Shown in pieces: positions 1 to 11,400 of a stretch of 64,000 nt of DNA (the first letter of the stretch is position 1; each line of letters opens with the position of its first letter). Where the stretch lies: positions 62,001 through 126,000 of the forward strand of contig KV748263.1 in assembly GCA_001692895.1 (NCBI GenBank). Reading direction: 5' to 3'. This DNA comes from Cenococcum geophilum 1.58 (taxonomy: Eukaryota; Ascomycota; Dothideomycetes; Gloniales; Gloniaceae). Below the pieces are notes generated by a model. It made no database searches. It saw only the letters and a program-made list of their open reading frames with translations, and had not been told where the DNA came from. The translations under genes were made by a program, and so were the position numbers.

Positions 1-398
1 TATACTATAACTGTTTAAGGCTAGTAAGAGGAGGATTAATTTACGGTGTTATATAATTAAATTTTATATATATATAATATAAGAATAGAGATAGCTAGTA
101 GTATATAAGTTAAAAGCTTTTATAAATGTGCACGTTCCTGCTATGTAGTAGCGTTATAGTGATAATTTGTTTAGGTTTATAAAACCATTTTACTAGTCGA
201 GTTTAAGTATAATTTAGTTAATTTATATTGTAAATTAAATTTCACTGTCGCGTTGCGCGGCTTACTATGGTTATAGCAGGAGATTAAGAATCTAGACTCT
301 ATAGCTAGTGACTTCTAATAGGACTTAGAAGTATAAGGTATAGAATTGGACCAAATGGAGGCTTTATTTTAATCTGTAAAATCCTAACCTAACGGCGC
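1..398. other. AT-rich sequence without a recognised gene
   Basis: This stretch is rich in TA steps and has no open frame of useful length. I see no motif of a known family on either strand. It ends at the target site of the first solo LTR. Confidence 0.5.
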
Positions 399-800
399 TA
401 TGACGGCGCTAGGGCCGTATTTCTACCATATTCCGTTATTTTACTATTGGCTCGCTTACGACTAGCGCCTTAAGATATTTGTTTATACTACCTATAACGG
501 CACTAGGGGGCGTTACTTACCAAATTCTGCCACAATACTGCCATATTCTGCCAACTAGTGCCTTGGCGGTTAGCTTATATATTTGTTTACGTCGGCCCTA
601 GAACACCCCTTTTCTTTCTCTTAGCTTAATATCTTTGTAATACAGCATTCATTTAAGCTTCACTTTGGAGGTATTTGTTTAAGCCGTAACGCTACCTCTA
701 ATAACCTTCTCCTTTTTCTCCTTCTTCTCCTTAGCTCGGTATATTTGTATTATAGCAATCCGCAAGCTTTACCTTGGAGGCATTTATACGAGCCGTTATA
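399..800 (+). mobile_element. Solo LTR, family A, host copy split by a second LTR
   Basis: The sequence starts TATGACGG and ends CCGTTATA, which is the TGTRACGG...CCGTTACA end pair of this family after C-to-T change. It is flanked by the 5-bp direct repeat GGCGC (394-398 and 801-805), the duplication expected from LTR element insertion. The body is broken at 493-691 by another member of the same family. Without that insert it is about 200 bp. It resembles the solo LTRs at 2640 and 14655 and the LTR-like block at 51500, sharing a TTAGCTCG..CTAGCGCC block and a pyrimidine-rich CCTTCTCCTT segment. Confidence 0.9.
493..691 (+). mobile_element. Solo LTR, family A, nested copy
   Basis: This 199-bp copy begins TATAACGG and ends CCGTAACG and lies inside the older LTR of the same family. 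A 5-bp target duplication CTACC is present at 488-492 and 692-696. Removing it and one CTACC rejoins the two halves of the outer LTR. No internal retrotransposon sequence remains, so it arose by LTR-LTR recombination after insertion. Confidence 0.9.
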
Positions 801-2639
801 GGCGCTAGATTATATTTTAAAACTTAGATTAAAACAGTTAGAGTTTTGTACTAATTATAAATAACTATTATATATATACATTATTTTTATTTTTAGTTTA
901 TTAAAAAGCTTTAAAGCTAAGTGTTTATAGGCTTTTGTTTTAAAAAAAAAACCCTTAATTTTATTCTCTACTTTTTATATCTTTAAGATGTTATATTCTA
1001 GTGCTATTACAAAAGTTACGTTAACTAAATCGCCTCTTAATATGAATACGCCAAATATAGATACCAGCCCTATTTGAAATTAACTTCTAGAAATAAGAAA
1101 AAATATACAAAAGATAGAAAAAGATAATATCTAGCGCGTGGAAGACTACCTTAGTATAGAATGCTGTATCTTTAATCTAGAACTAGAAAAGGAAATAAGA
1201 CTTTCTATTGGTGAGTAGGATAATCTAGGGTAGTAGATTGGGTCTATAAGAGCGAAGTTTAAAAGGGATTATATTGAAGTTCTAGATTTAGTAGAGAAGC
1301 TTAAAAAAAAGGTTGCTAAGCTTTAAAGCGAGAGAGAAAAGCGTTATAAATATCTTACCTATTGCATCGAGTTTATTCTTAAAGGGAAAATAATATAAGT
1401 GCGTTGGTTAATAAATTATATTCGTCTAAGCACTTAAGAAGAATAGGATAGAAGGTAGTTAATATAAAACTCCTATGCTAGTTGTATATTTATACTAGAA
1501 TATACCTCTAAGTTCTTTAATAAGGCCTTATATATGGCTTAGTAAAGCTCTAAACAGAGCCTTACAGTATATAGGGGGAAGACCTTCTTAGGACCCCTAA
1601 CCCCCTGGGCGTACCGTATACTCTATTTACGCAGAGCTCCGTATACGGTTTGCCCTAGAGCTTTGTTTATAAAGCTCCTCGCTAAGCTATTTATAAAATT
1701 CTCTACCTTTACGGAGCCCAGCTTGCTATAAAGTAGATACATTACATATAGGTAGAGCCCTCTAAAAAAATTATAAATTAGATTCTAGCTAGTTAAATGC
1801 AGGAAGATCCTCTATTCTGTATATAAGAATTATAAGAATTTAAAATCTAAGGAGTCGGTTTAGCGCGAGATAAAGAGCTAAATTTTTCCATTAGTTCCCT
1901 CCTCCTAAACCTAAACCTATATAGTAAAAACTAGTCTACAAATTATATAGAAGGGCTGCTATTAAAGAAATACTTTAACTTTGTACTCCCAATCCTCAGT
2001 ATATCTAGTAAAACTTTTACTTACTTTTTCTCTTAAGCCATAATATTTGGACGGGCTAAGAACTACTACCTATAGAACCTTAAACTTATATGGGAACTTA
2101 AGATAGATGGTTTTATGGATGGCAGTTTTATTATAACAGATGTAGTTACGAAGAATCCTTATATAGCGTAGGCCATCTAAGTATAGGACTCCGTACTGGA
2201 TATCGCAGTAGTAATAATAATGTAGATGTTTCTTAAAATACCAAGCTATCCGGTAATCTTTATCTTGTGGATTTGCTAGGCGATAAATTGATATAACTGG
2301 AGACGTTAGGAAATGGACTGTTTGATAGTAATTACTTTTTATAGCTACTATAAAAACTTATATTCTATATCTTTTAATAAAAGAGGTAGGACTAGTTATA
2401 GACGGCCGCATATAACCGAATTAGAACCTTCTAAATATAATTTTAGGATTTGAAATACTCTAAAAATCCTAAATAGTAACCTCTCTTTAGTAAATAAACT
2501 AAAGCAAAGCTATTCAAATTGTATTTCTAATTAGGTCTTTATAAATAGGACGCAGTATAGAAAACGCACGGGAAATAAGTAATTAGAAGGTTAATTAGAA
2601 TATAGGTGGGCTGAAAGAGTTAAATCCTATTAAACCTAA
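801..2639. other. Long decayed stretch, coding history unresolved
   Basis: There are no long open frames on either strand. Plus-strand frames around 1100-1450 and 1950-2600 give amino-acid-like text interrupted by TAA/TAG codons, which suggests former coding sequence damaged by RIP. I could not match any frame to a family. I looked for transposase, recombinase and gag signatures and did not see one I trust. Confidence 0.4.
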
Positions 2640-2816
2640 TGTGACGGTGCTAGAGCGCGTTACCTGCTAAGTTCTGCTATATTCTACCACCTGTTATACT
2701 GTCGCATACTATTAACACTAGCCCTCGCGACCCCCTTTTCTTCTCCTTAGCTTAGTATCTTCATTAGATAGTAATCCACAAGCTTTAGTTTAGAGGCATT
2801 TGTGCGGGCCGTTACA
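2640..2816 (+). mobile_element. Solo LTR, family A, intact ends
   Basis: This 177-bp unit begins TGTGACGG and ends CCGTTACA, with unmutated TG and CA termini. It is flanked by a perfect 5-bp duplication CCTAA (2635-2639 and 2817-2821). It is the best reference copy for the ends of family A. No retrotransposon interior is attached. Confidence 0.93.
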
Positions 2817-2821
2817 CCTAA

Positions 2822-3211
2822 GGACTGGAGATATTAAGCAGACTAAGTGCGAGCACCCTTTTCTAAATAGTCACTCTTTAGTAGCTACTCCTTTTTAAGA
2901 ATTCCTTATCCCCTTATTTAAAGTGAAAGAGCACCTGGACGCTTACTATTACGATATATAAATTGAGCCTTTAAAGCCTCTATACGACCACCTATAAAGC
3001 TTTACCCCTAATATAACCACCTCTTTCCTTACCTCTCCTTCTTTACGTTATATCCTATACGTAGAATATATTTCTAGCCTACAATAGCTCTGCGTTCTTA
3101 CACTTACAATTAGTTAAATCCTAATAAGACGACTACGGATGAGAGCACCTCCCTAAATTTACTAGTACCTATCAAAACCAGCTTCTGGTTCCTTAATCTT
3201 GTCTATTAGAC
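2822..3211. other. No gene recognised
   Basis: The stretch between the solo LTR and the membrane-protein relic holds pyrimidine-rich segments but no frame or repeat that I can assign. Part of it may be the old promoter of the gene relic that follows. Confidence 0.4.
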
Positions 3212-3854
3212 ATGAATTTTAATTAAATATACAAGAAAGTAGCGTATGTAGCTACGGGATGCGCTAGTATAGGACTAGGAATACTTTTTTTTCTAGTTAT
3301 CTCTAGTAAAGAAAGAATGACTAAAGGAGTTCTTACTTTATATATTAGTGGAACGAAGTCTGATAAGTAATTTTACTAATTCTAGCCTTTAGTTTTTATC
3401 TTTAGAGTATAAGTCTAAAAGTCTAAAGAATATAACAATTGGAATAAGATACTTTTGTACAAGTTATATAAATGCTACATATTGTAATCCACTTCCTATT
3501 TAAATTTCTTTACTATTAAGTAGCTTATTAACCTCTTATCCTATAAACCAGCTTATTTCTTTAGATAACGCTTTAGCTGTACTTCTTTATAAAACAGCTG
3601 CAGGTTGCTTAATTATTAGTACTATACTCGTATTTTTCTTATGGTGTATTTTAGCACTCTTACTTTCTATTTCACGATGTGGTATTAATCTATGGAATCT
3701 ATTTCTTATTCCTATGTATATTGCATATGGAAGTGTTTTTTGTATAATTTCTATATTTCCTTACTGTTTTATTTTAAAACTAATATACTCTACTACTTAT
3801 TTATTACAACCTAATATTGAAGTAGAAAAGGGAGATATAGGGGTATTTTATATA

Positions 3855-4060
3855 TGTTAGCGACTCAGTTAATTGAGGTACGTGCACGGTACCAGGGACG
3901 CGTAAGCCTGTACGATCGGTAGTCTATTAATGAGAATATTAAGTCGAGGACTAGAAGAAGGTTAAGGAAAGGATACGTCTATATATATAGCGCTAAGGCT
4001 CCAGCTGAGCCCCTGACTAGGGTCCTAGTGCCGTAGTAGTTCCGTAACGGTGCCGTAATA
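3855..4060 (-). repeat. LTR, left copy of the 3855-7200 element
   Basis: This is a 206-bp direct repeat of 6995-7200. It begins TGTTAGCGAC and ends GTGCCGTAATA. If the element is read on the minus strand this is its 3' LTR. A diverged relative lies at about 32693-32895. Confidence 0.93.
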
Positions 4061-4980
4061 TTACCCCCCCCTCCACAAAAGCCTGCCCTTAGGCTTTGTA
4101 GTTGTCCCCCTAGTTAAGAAAGCCATATTGTTTTCCTTTCTAGCACCAGATCTGTTCCAAATTGTAGCTGTAGGCGGAGCAGTAAGGGTTGGTCGTTTGG
4201 GTAGTAGTACGGTACTAGCGTCGGGATCGGTGTTGTAGGCGTATCGGCGCGACATCTTATCGGTCAGGTTAGGTCAGTAGATCGCAGGCGTATCAGCACG
4301 ATCGTTGTTAGGTCGTGATAGCAGGCGCATTACGCTATCATTATCTTGTCCTTGGCAGTATGGTGCCAGTATTAGGGTCGGTCGTTTAGGTTGGGGTCGA
4401 TTGTCTGTTCGTTTGGTAGATAAAGAAGCTGAAGTCCCTTGCGAGTGGCTGATCCAAAAGGTACCGTGCTAGGGGCTGATTGAGTAAGTTCTCCCCTAGG
4501 GCTGCGGTCCCTAGAGCTGCGGTCCCGATGTTGTCCAATAAGTTCAGAGGTATGGACTAATCGACCGTCCTGATGACGCATCCGATTCCTCTGTCGTTTA
4601 GTAGAAGGAGTAGATCTAATCCTCTACTGAAGCTTGGGAGAATCACTAGGCTCCTAATGTGTAGACTTATGGCTACGTCTTCCTGGATCCTCTCTTTTAA
4701 GGGCCATCAGCCGTTCTACAAGGTCTCTTCTCTCTGTATTAGAAGATACCCGTATATGTACTGATATCACCCTGCTTGGCTGAGAACCTTGGTCGTCGAC
4801 GTCTTGTGATGAGGTTGATTCGACTTCTTGTAAAGAGGTTGATTCTGATCCTGTTATAGAATTGTTGTCCTGGTCTTCTTGTGCCCTGACTTATCTTAAC
4901 CCATTGTCTGTCTCTGCCTTGCGCTTTCCTAGGCCTTAGCATTAAGGTCTTGGGGGTTTAAGGACGCTGTACTATAGGCC

Positions 4981-5796
4981 CTATATTATGGCTAGGGCCC
5001 TAAGGCACTTGTAGGGATGCGCGATAACTGCATCCTCTAGTTCCATGTAATAGCTGACGTCGGTGTCCCTTAAGGTAGCCCTCTTCCATCGTTCCCAGTC
5101 TCGTACTGAGTAATGTCTTGCGAGATCTGTTAGGGTCTTAGGGTCTAAAACAAGCCTCCAGAAGTCTTTGACTCTGTTAGGAAAACCTTTGGCCACGATA
5201 TACCTGTAGTAGTCTCTATCCTGAACATAAGCTATAATAGGTTCAATCTGGTCGTCGAGCCATTTTTGTATAGAATTTAGTTGAATATATGTGTGGTTAT
5301 TAAGGCTTTGCGTCTGGTTAAAAAGGCTATTCTTAACGTCGTCCATTTGCACTTCCAACGACATTACTTGTAACTTGACGTCGTTGACTTGTGTCTTGAT
5401 TTCCGTAACCTCCGTCTTGATCTCCGCAACCTCTGTCTTGATCTCCGCAACCTCCGTCTTAATCTCCGCAACCTCCGTCTTGATCTCCGCAACCTCCGTC
5501 TTGATCTCCGCAACCTCCGTCTTGACCTTATCAACCTTGGCATCGACTCGGTCCACACCCCTTTTAACCTCTGCTACTCTTACGGCCTAAGGAGTATTGT
5601 CGTCATATAGGAAAGCTATTGAGTCGCTTAGCATGCCTATTGCGCCATCGAGGTAAGGGTTTAAATCGGTGGAGAGGTCCTGAGGTCGAATGGGTAGGGT
5701 TAGGTTGACTAAGGTCGTTGTGTATTTGTGGACCTTGTGTTGTAGGTTCTTCAACGCCGTATAGGACGGCTCAAATAGGACAGCTGATGGAGCCAT
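4981..5796 (-). pseudogene. Gag-like coiled-coil protein with one internal stop
   Basis: Minus-strand frames 5796-5587 and 5556-4981 are the same frame, separated only by a TAG at 5587-5589 (codons CCT TAG GCC). CAG to TAG is the classical RIP change, so this was one ORF of about 270 codons. The N-terminal third is predicted helical. The middle holds about seven copies of a seven-residue unit, EIKTEVA, a textbook heptad coiled coil. The C-terminal part is charged and aromatic (DWERWKRATLRDTDVSYY). Gag proteins often use coiled coils for assembly, so a structural role in a retrotransposon particle is plausible. I recognise no zinc knuckle and no catalytic domain. The reading frame is well supported; the function is inferred from context. 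Confidence 0.6.
5397..5530 (-). repeat. 21-bp tandem repeat encoding heptads
   Basis: The plus strand shows at least six tandem copies of a 21-bp unit of the form ATCTCCGCAACCTCCGTCTTG. On the minus strand each unit encodes one coiled-coil heptad of the gag-like ORF. The repeat is what creates the overlapping open frames on the other strand here. Confidence 0.9.
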
Positions 5797-6732
5797 TGTG
5801 TTAGTAATACTTGCTGCTTCTTCTATCGCATGTATCTGACGTCTGCGTGATGGATATTCGTGTATTTTAATGAAAATGATAAGGTTGATGATGGAATCCT
5901 TAAGGCGGGGTAAACAGTTGTCCAGAAGTCTGATTTGATTTTGATCACATGCGCTTAAGCGAACTAATAGCAGAAGCTTGCTTAGAAGTTAAGATATGTA
6001 GGTTCTTTGAGTGGTCCAAATTGATTCTTTTTGATTTTGATTTGATTTGGCGACGGGCCGATATTAAGGCTCTGGTTTGGTTTGATTTGATTAATTGATT
6101 AATTAAATCGTTCTGGTGTTCGTTTCCTCAATTAAATGTTATTTGGTGACTGTCCGTCTAGTATCCAGCTAAGTGTAGTACTGCTTAGATTATTCTATAC
6201 TGTTTTAGTAATCGCCTATTTAGCATCAGCCTCGTGTCTAGCCTTAGGACCTGCTGTATGTCTGGCCTATCTATAAGCTTGTGGTACTGTAGGAGTCGTC
6301 TGTTATAGCTGGTCGAAGGAATCGATTTGAAAGGGTTAAGAAGGATCTAGGTTAGCGTCTTGGCGAAACCTTATTTTGACGTTCCGAACTTTTGATTTGA
6401 TTGGTGGGTTCGGTCGGTCGGGTTCGTACGGTCAAGTTCGGTTTAATTAATGTTTAATATACGATTCGAATCGTTCTCTGTTCGCTGGCTGTTCGTTCAA
6501 ATAATTGACGACTAGGGTCTGTCGACGTTTCTCTGTAGGCTCGTTCTAGTTCTAGTATTGGTGCTTTCCTAGAAGGCCTTAATCTGGGGGAGACGTCGGC
6601 CCAATTGAAGGCCTTTGTTGATCTGGTTGGAATAAGGAGACGGCGTTTGATTGATTAAATTGTTCTAGTATTTAATGGCTCACCGCTAGATGTAGGTATT
6701 AGGTAATTTCTGGTAGGTTCTTTTAGGGGTCT

Positions 6733-6838
6733 GGTCCGTGCGTGTTCCGTTTTTGGTCCGTTCTTGTTCCGTTCTTGTTCCGTTCTTGTTCCATTTTTGT
6801 TCTGTTTTTGTTCCGTTCTTGTTCCGTTCTTATTCTGG
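6733..6838. repeat. Short tandem repeat, GTTCCGTTCTT type
   Basis: About nine imperfect copies of a 10-11 bp unit related to GTTCCGTTCTT lie in the element interior, near the end that would be its 5' leader if it is read on the minus strand. An apparent plus-strand ORF over it is a by-product of the repeat. Confidence 0.8.
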
Positions 6839-6994
6839 TTCTGTGTCTGTCCTTATGGTCTTAGTGGTATCCTTAGGGTCCTGTTCTGTTTGGTGATGTC
6901 CTTTAGGTCCGTTCCTGTGTCCTTGTCCTGTCCTTGGTTTGTAGATATATTTAAGTTCCTTCTCAAAAAGAAAGGGTGGTTGGACTTAATATAA

Positions 6995-7200
6995 TGTTAG
7001 CAACTTAGTTAATTAAGGCACGTACACGGCACCAGGGACGCGCAAGCCTGTATAATTGGTAGTCTATTAATGAGAATATTAAGTCAAGGACTAGAAGAAG
7101 GTCAAGGAAAGGATACGTCTATATATATAGCGCTAAGGCTCTAGCTAAGCCCTTGACTAGGGTCCTAGTGCCGTAGTAGTTCCGTAACGGTGCCGTAATA
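6995..7200 (-). repeat. LTR, right copy of the 3855-7200 element
   Basis: This is the partner of the left LTR, with the same 206-bp length and ends. It is followed directly by the ATATA duplication and by the resumed frame of the interrupted membrane-protein gene. For a minus-strand element it is the 5' LTR. Confidence 0.93.
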
Positions 7201-7251
7201 ATATAGGGGTATCTTGTCTTAGTTTTTGTATGGTATTATTCGCAAGTATTA

Positions 7252-7733
7252 CTCTATTATTAAGTAGGTAGTATAGGTAGACGTCTACAGATCGCCTTAA
7301 ATAGCTCTAGAGAATTAAGCTAAGATTAATTAAGTATATATACTGGACGAGATCTCAGCTAATAGAAGTTCTATTTAATTAGACCATATAACAATTTCAT
7401 TTCCTTAAGAACCCCTTATCTACTTATACTGTGTTACTCTGTTTTAGCTAGTAGCTACTTTGGCTTAAAAATATATTGCCCAGAATCTAATGTTCTAAGC
7501 AGAATCCTAGGCTCGCTATCATCGTTATACAGTATTAAGCACTGGCTAAGCGAGTTAAACTCCTCTTTTCTAGTGTTATAGTTCCTTGAAGTTAAACTCA
7601 TTAATACTCGTTTATTCTTCTAATAGAATAACCGGTAAAATAGTTGAAAAATATATGATTTAAATTGATTTTGCTTTATTGGAGTATAGAAGAGTAAAAA
7701 TTATAATAAGCAATACTTTAGAGTATTTAGAAC
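7252..7733. other. Spacer between gene relic and Copia element
   Basis: About 480 bp of TA-rich sequence. It may hold the 3' untranslated part of the membrane-protein gene. I see no further gene or repeat. Confidence 0.4.
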
Positions 7734-7919
7734 TATCGGGAATGAGGCAAGTTGCCGTCGCATAAAGCATATTACCGTCACGTGTCGACGTGGCCCTAGC
7801 GTGGTGAGGAACCTTAAGTTCCTTACCCCTTTCCTTATTCCTATCAACAAGAATTAACTAATATCACTATAACCCTACTCGAGTAGTTATTATTGGTAAG
7901 TCACCCTGTGTTTCTAATA
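7734..7919 (+). repeat. 5' LTR of the Copia element
   Basis: A 186-bp repeat beginning TATCGGGAATG and ending TTTCTAATA. It matches the 3' LTR at 13809-13994 along its length, with differences that are transitions. Confidence 0.94.
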
Positions 7920-8449
7920 CTAATTAGTGGTTAAATACACAGTCAACTATAGAGCAGCTAGGTTTTTGAACAGAAGAGATAGTCTCGTGCAGGGGTGCTA
8001 TATGCGCTTATATGGAATGGATCCCGGCGATACTATACTACCTTAGACTTACGAAAAACTAATAACAGAAGTATTACTAAGTACTAGGAGATACCAAGTT
8101 GCGTCTATTACGCAGAATAACCACGTTTACAAAGATTTGGTTAAGTACTTTAGGTCAAAAGTATCACTAAACCTACGGTCCTAAAATTAACGTCTAAAAC
8201 GCGTTAAACAACTACGCATATAAAGATTTGGTTGAGTACTTTAGGTTAGAAGTGTTACTAAACCTATAGTCCTAAAGTTAACGTCTAAAACGCGTCAACA
8301 ATATCTTAATTGCCTACCTTTTGACAGCAAACCTACGAGATTCTATAAAGCCAAAAACCCTACTTACCTTTAACGTACGACACCCCGTCAATTTTATACC
8401 TACTATAGCGTTAACCTACCCAAAGAAGTACGAGAAAAGCATTAACCCG

Positions 8450-11400
8450 GAGACGTAAGACACAGACATTAACCCTATAAACGCTAAGGAACAGGACCTA
8501 AACGGATTCTTAGTATACCGTATAGTATACTATATAGATAGCAAATATAACAATACCGAGCTATAGTGTTATATAAAGGAGGACTTTATTAGATAGATAA
8601 AGGAAATATAGGCTCTCGCGAAGAAGGATATTGTATAAGACTTCCGTAACTTCCTTTAGGAGAATAGAGTATTTGTCCCTATAAATAGGGGTGCTATTAG
8701 AGACAATATCTAGGAGCAAGTTATTAATGTAAAAAAAGAGCACAAATAGACTCTATAAGAGGTTAAGCACCAACTACGCACTAAGAGGAAGCTTAACTTA
8801 TAATAAAATCTAAACAATACGCTAATAGAGACGCGCTCTAATTCTATTACTCTAGGTATAAGTTCTTATGTTCCGTATCTATTACTTCTACCTCTATCTC
8901 TAGCTCCCCAGGATCTACCAATTTAACTAGCAATATTAACTACTACCCCTTAAGAGCGAGCGTAAGATCCCCTTACTTCGCGATTTAACAACCTTTAAAC
9001 TCTACTATAGGAAGATTAGGTACCACGCCATGTTCTACTAAGCCCTATATCTCTACTACAGCCTATAAAGCAATCCCTACCTTAATCTCTAATGTAATTT
9101 TAATATAGTCTAATACTACTTAGAGGCACCTTAAAAATACTTATAGAGCTTACGAAGCTCTATACGGACTAGGAGAAGAAGTTTAGTGGGGAACTGTATA
9201 ACATCCTTAATTCGAAGCTGCGTATCTTCTACAACTGTTGCTAGAAGGTTAGACTAGAACCTAACCAATATTATAACACCTATTCCGTTATGCTTAAGGG
9301 CCGCGCCAGTACCTTTTATTATAATTGTTTAGTAGAAAAAGGATATAATTTTAACCAAATAATATATAAGATAAGATACTACTTTAAAATAGAAGAGAAT
9401 AAGTAGTAATATATATTGGAGTGAAGAGAGACTACCTTTCTAAGAATTATTGCTACGAACCCAGGTATCTCTTAGCTTAATTATCTTTAAAAGCTCTTTA
9501 ATTAACTTTAGATAATTTAGCGTAGTTTATTTAAATTATATTAAGAGGACCTTAGCCTACGCGATTAAGTTATTAGCGTATGCTAAGGTATTAAAGAATA
9601 TAATCTTGCTCTCTTTAACCCTGCAAGTACTTATAAAGAAGTATATACTTAATTAAGATCCTCTATTAGCACCGCTCTACGCTCTTAAAAAGTATAGCAA
9701 TTTAACACCTAACTCTAATCTACCTTAATTAACCCGGCTAACTAACACGATTATAACTAGACTAATTAAATATATAGTGGACGTAGTAGGGGATATAGTA
9801 AAGGGTACGATTAATGTTAACTATAAGGCAATTATAGAGGTTCTTATGGAGGTTCACTTTGGAGCAATTATTAGAAGAAGTGCTATGTTTATAAGAAGCC
9901 AAATTACTAGTTAACTAGACACCCTCTTAATAGACAAAAGGAGGTATATAATAGGTTTCGCCAAAGTGTATAAAATGTTAGAAACCGAAAGGTTACTATA
10001 GCCTACTTCCAAAACTTCCTGGTTTAATATAAAGGCGAAGAAGATCTTAAGGATAAGGTTAATAAGGCCGAATAGCTCCTTATAGATATAGAAATTAAGG
10101 ACTACTCTTCCAACTAATACTTTACTAAGTATAGTAAGGTAAATAACACACAAACCGTTGCTATCCTTAATAACTAATCTACGCTCCATTCTATTATAAA
10201 GTTAAATATCTTTAACGAGCTAAAGGAAAGTTCCGCGTTCTCCTTTAATAATAAATACTTAGTAAATGTCTTCTATGGCATTATACCAGATACTAGAGCC
10301 GCAGGAGTATCTATAGTAGGAGAGCCTTAAGTTTAAGCTCTTTAGCAGCTTAATAGCTCTATTTAAATTAACTAATTAACAGCAGGCTAATATATAATTC
10401 GCTTTAGCAAGGGTACTGTGATCTTTCTTAGTACAATTAAGGTCTAAACCCCATTAGGATATATTACTTTCTACATTATCCCTATAAATACCCCGTTCCT
10501 ATTCTGCATCTAAGATATAGATAAATTAGGTATTAAGTTTAATAACCTTAAGAATATACTTATTTAGGGAGATAGTTAGGTGCCCGTTGTACGCAAGTAG
10601 GGTTACCCTTAGTTGCTCCTTTAATAGCTAGAAAGGAGTGTTATTTAGAGCTACCTAACTAAGTTAAAGTTACGTTAACTATACTATCGTTTTAGCTACC
10701 TATTTATTTACTAATTACTTAGGGTTCTTTAGCAAGTAGGTTATAAAGTTAAGGTTAAGGTAATTAAATATCTTATAAAGTACTACTACTACTGCTAAAT
10801 AAACCAGAAGTCCCCTGGCCGATTTAAATTTACTCTTAAAGACAATTATAACTTTAACTTCTGCATTATTATGGATGTTATATATCTTAGCGGCAAGCCA
10901 GTACTCTAAGTTATTAACTTCTTAACCTCCTTCTAAGCCGCACGCTTTTTAAAAGATATATTAGCTAGGAACACATAGGATACTCTTTAATTATACTAGA
11001 TTAATNTCTACCTAGGACCCCCTAATTAAATNNTTTATAATATANNAAAGAACTTCTTATCTACGGAGTTTTAATAATAGGTAAAGGCAATAATAATTAA
11101 GGTTAAGGAAGTCCCCGTTAAGGCATATAATAGTATTAGAAAAGTAGAACGATATTATACGCCATTACGCCGCATATATAAGATTATTTCTTTAGAACTA
11201 GAGGGTACTAGTAAAGAGCTTATCCTATAGATGGCTGTTAAGGCTATTAACGATACCGCTGGCCTAGATGGGCTTGTACCTATATTGCTAGTCTTTAGCA
11301 CCTACCCTTAAATAACTAACGATTCTTCACTATCTCCCTCTATTGCGTAATGAGCTGAGGCTATTCGGAAGGCAATAAAGGAGGTGCGACATCTCTATGC

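Larger units (their letters stand above)
3855..7200 (-). mobile_element. LTR retrotransposon with gag-like ORF, probably non-autonomous
   Basis: Two 206-bp LTRs (3855-4060 and 6995-7200) bound a 2.9-kb interior. The 5-bp duplication ATATA lies at 3850-3854 and 7201-7205. The LTRs begin TGTTAG and end in TA, the RIP form of CA. Hand comparison gives about 15 differences, all transitions. A purine run (GGAGGGGGGGG on the minus strand) abuts the inner edge of the left LTR, as a polypurine tract would if the element is read on the minus strand, and the only substantial ORF is also minus. I see no protease, integrase or reverse transcriptase motifs, so the element probably depends on a partner. 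Confidence 0.9.
3212..7251 (+). pseudogene. SUR7/PalI-like four-span membrane protein, split by an LTR element
   Basis: An ATG at 3212 opens a frame with a hydrophobic segment (GLGILFFLVIS) after about 18 codons. A second frame, open apart from one TAA near 3503, runs to 3854. It contains ITIGIRYFCTSYINATYC, which resembles the Cys-containing loop of SUR7/PalI proteins, then two or three more hydrophobic segments. The retroelement at 3855-7200 interrupts it. Reading resumes in the same frame after the target duplication at 7206 with another hydrophobic stretch (VLFASITLLLS) and stops near 7251. One N-terminal span, a Cys-bearing loop and several C-terminal spans fit SUR7/PalI plasma-membrane proteins of ascomycetes. 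A frame change near 3365 and the TAA show it was already decaying. The gene relic is well supported; the family name is tentative. Confidence 0.55.

Noticed and set aside
801..2639. A DUF3435 Starship captain in the unassigned stretches
   Set aside because: I looked in the unassigned regions (801-2639, 17596-20450, 21971-23099, 40051-43107, 63031-64000) for its tyrosine-recombinase text and saw none I could defend. The only tyrosine recombinases found are the Crypton type.
5291..5610. Plus-strand and second minus-strand open frames over the heptad repeat
   Set aside because: They are other-frame readings of the 21-bp tandem repeat inside the gag-like ORF and have repetitive, low-complexity content.
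6764..6994. 76-codon plus-strand ORF rich in Phe, Cys and Val
   Set aside because: Most of it is generated by the GTTCCGTTCTT tandem repeat and it runs against the inferred direction of the element.
8561..8743. 60-codon minus-strand ORF in the Copia gag
   Set aside because: It is antisense to decayed gag; the plus strand gives the family-like text. The minus ORF at 9911-10189 is rejected for the same reason.
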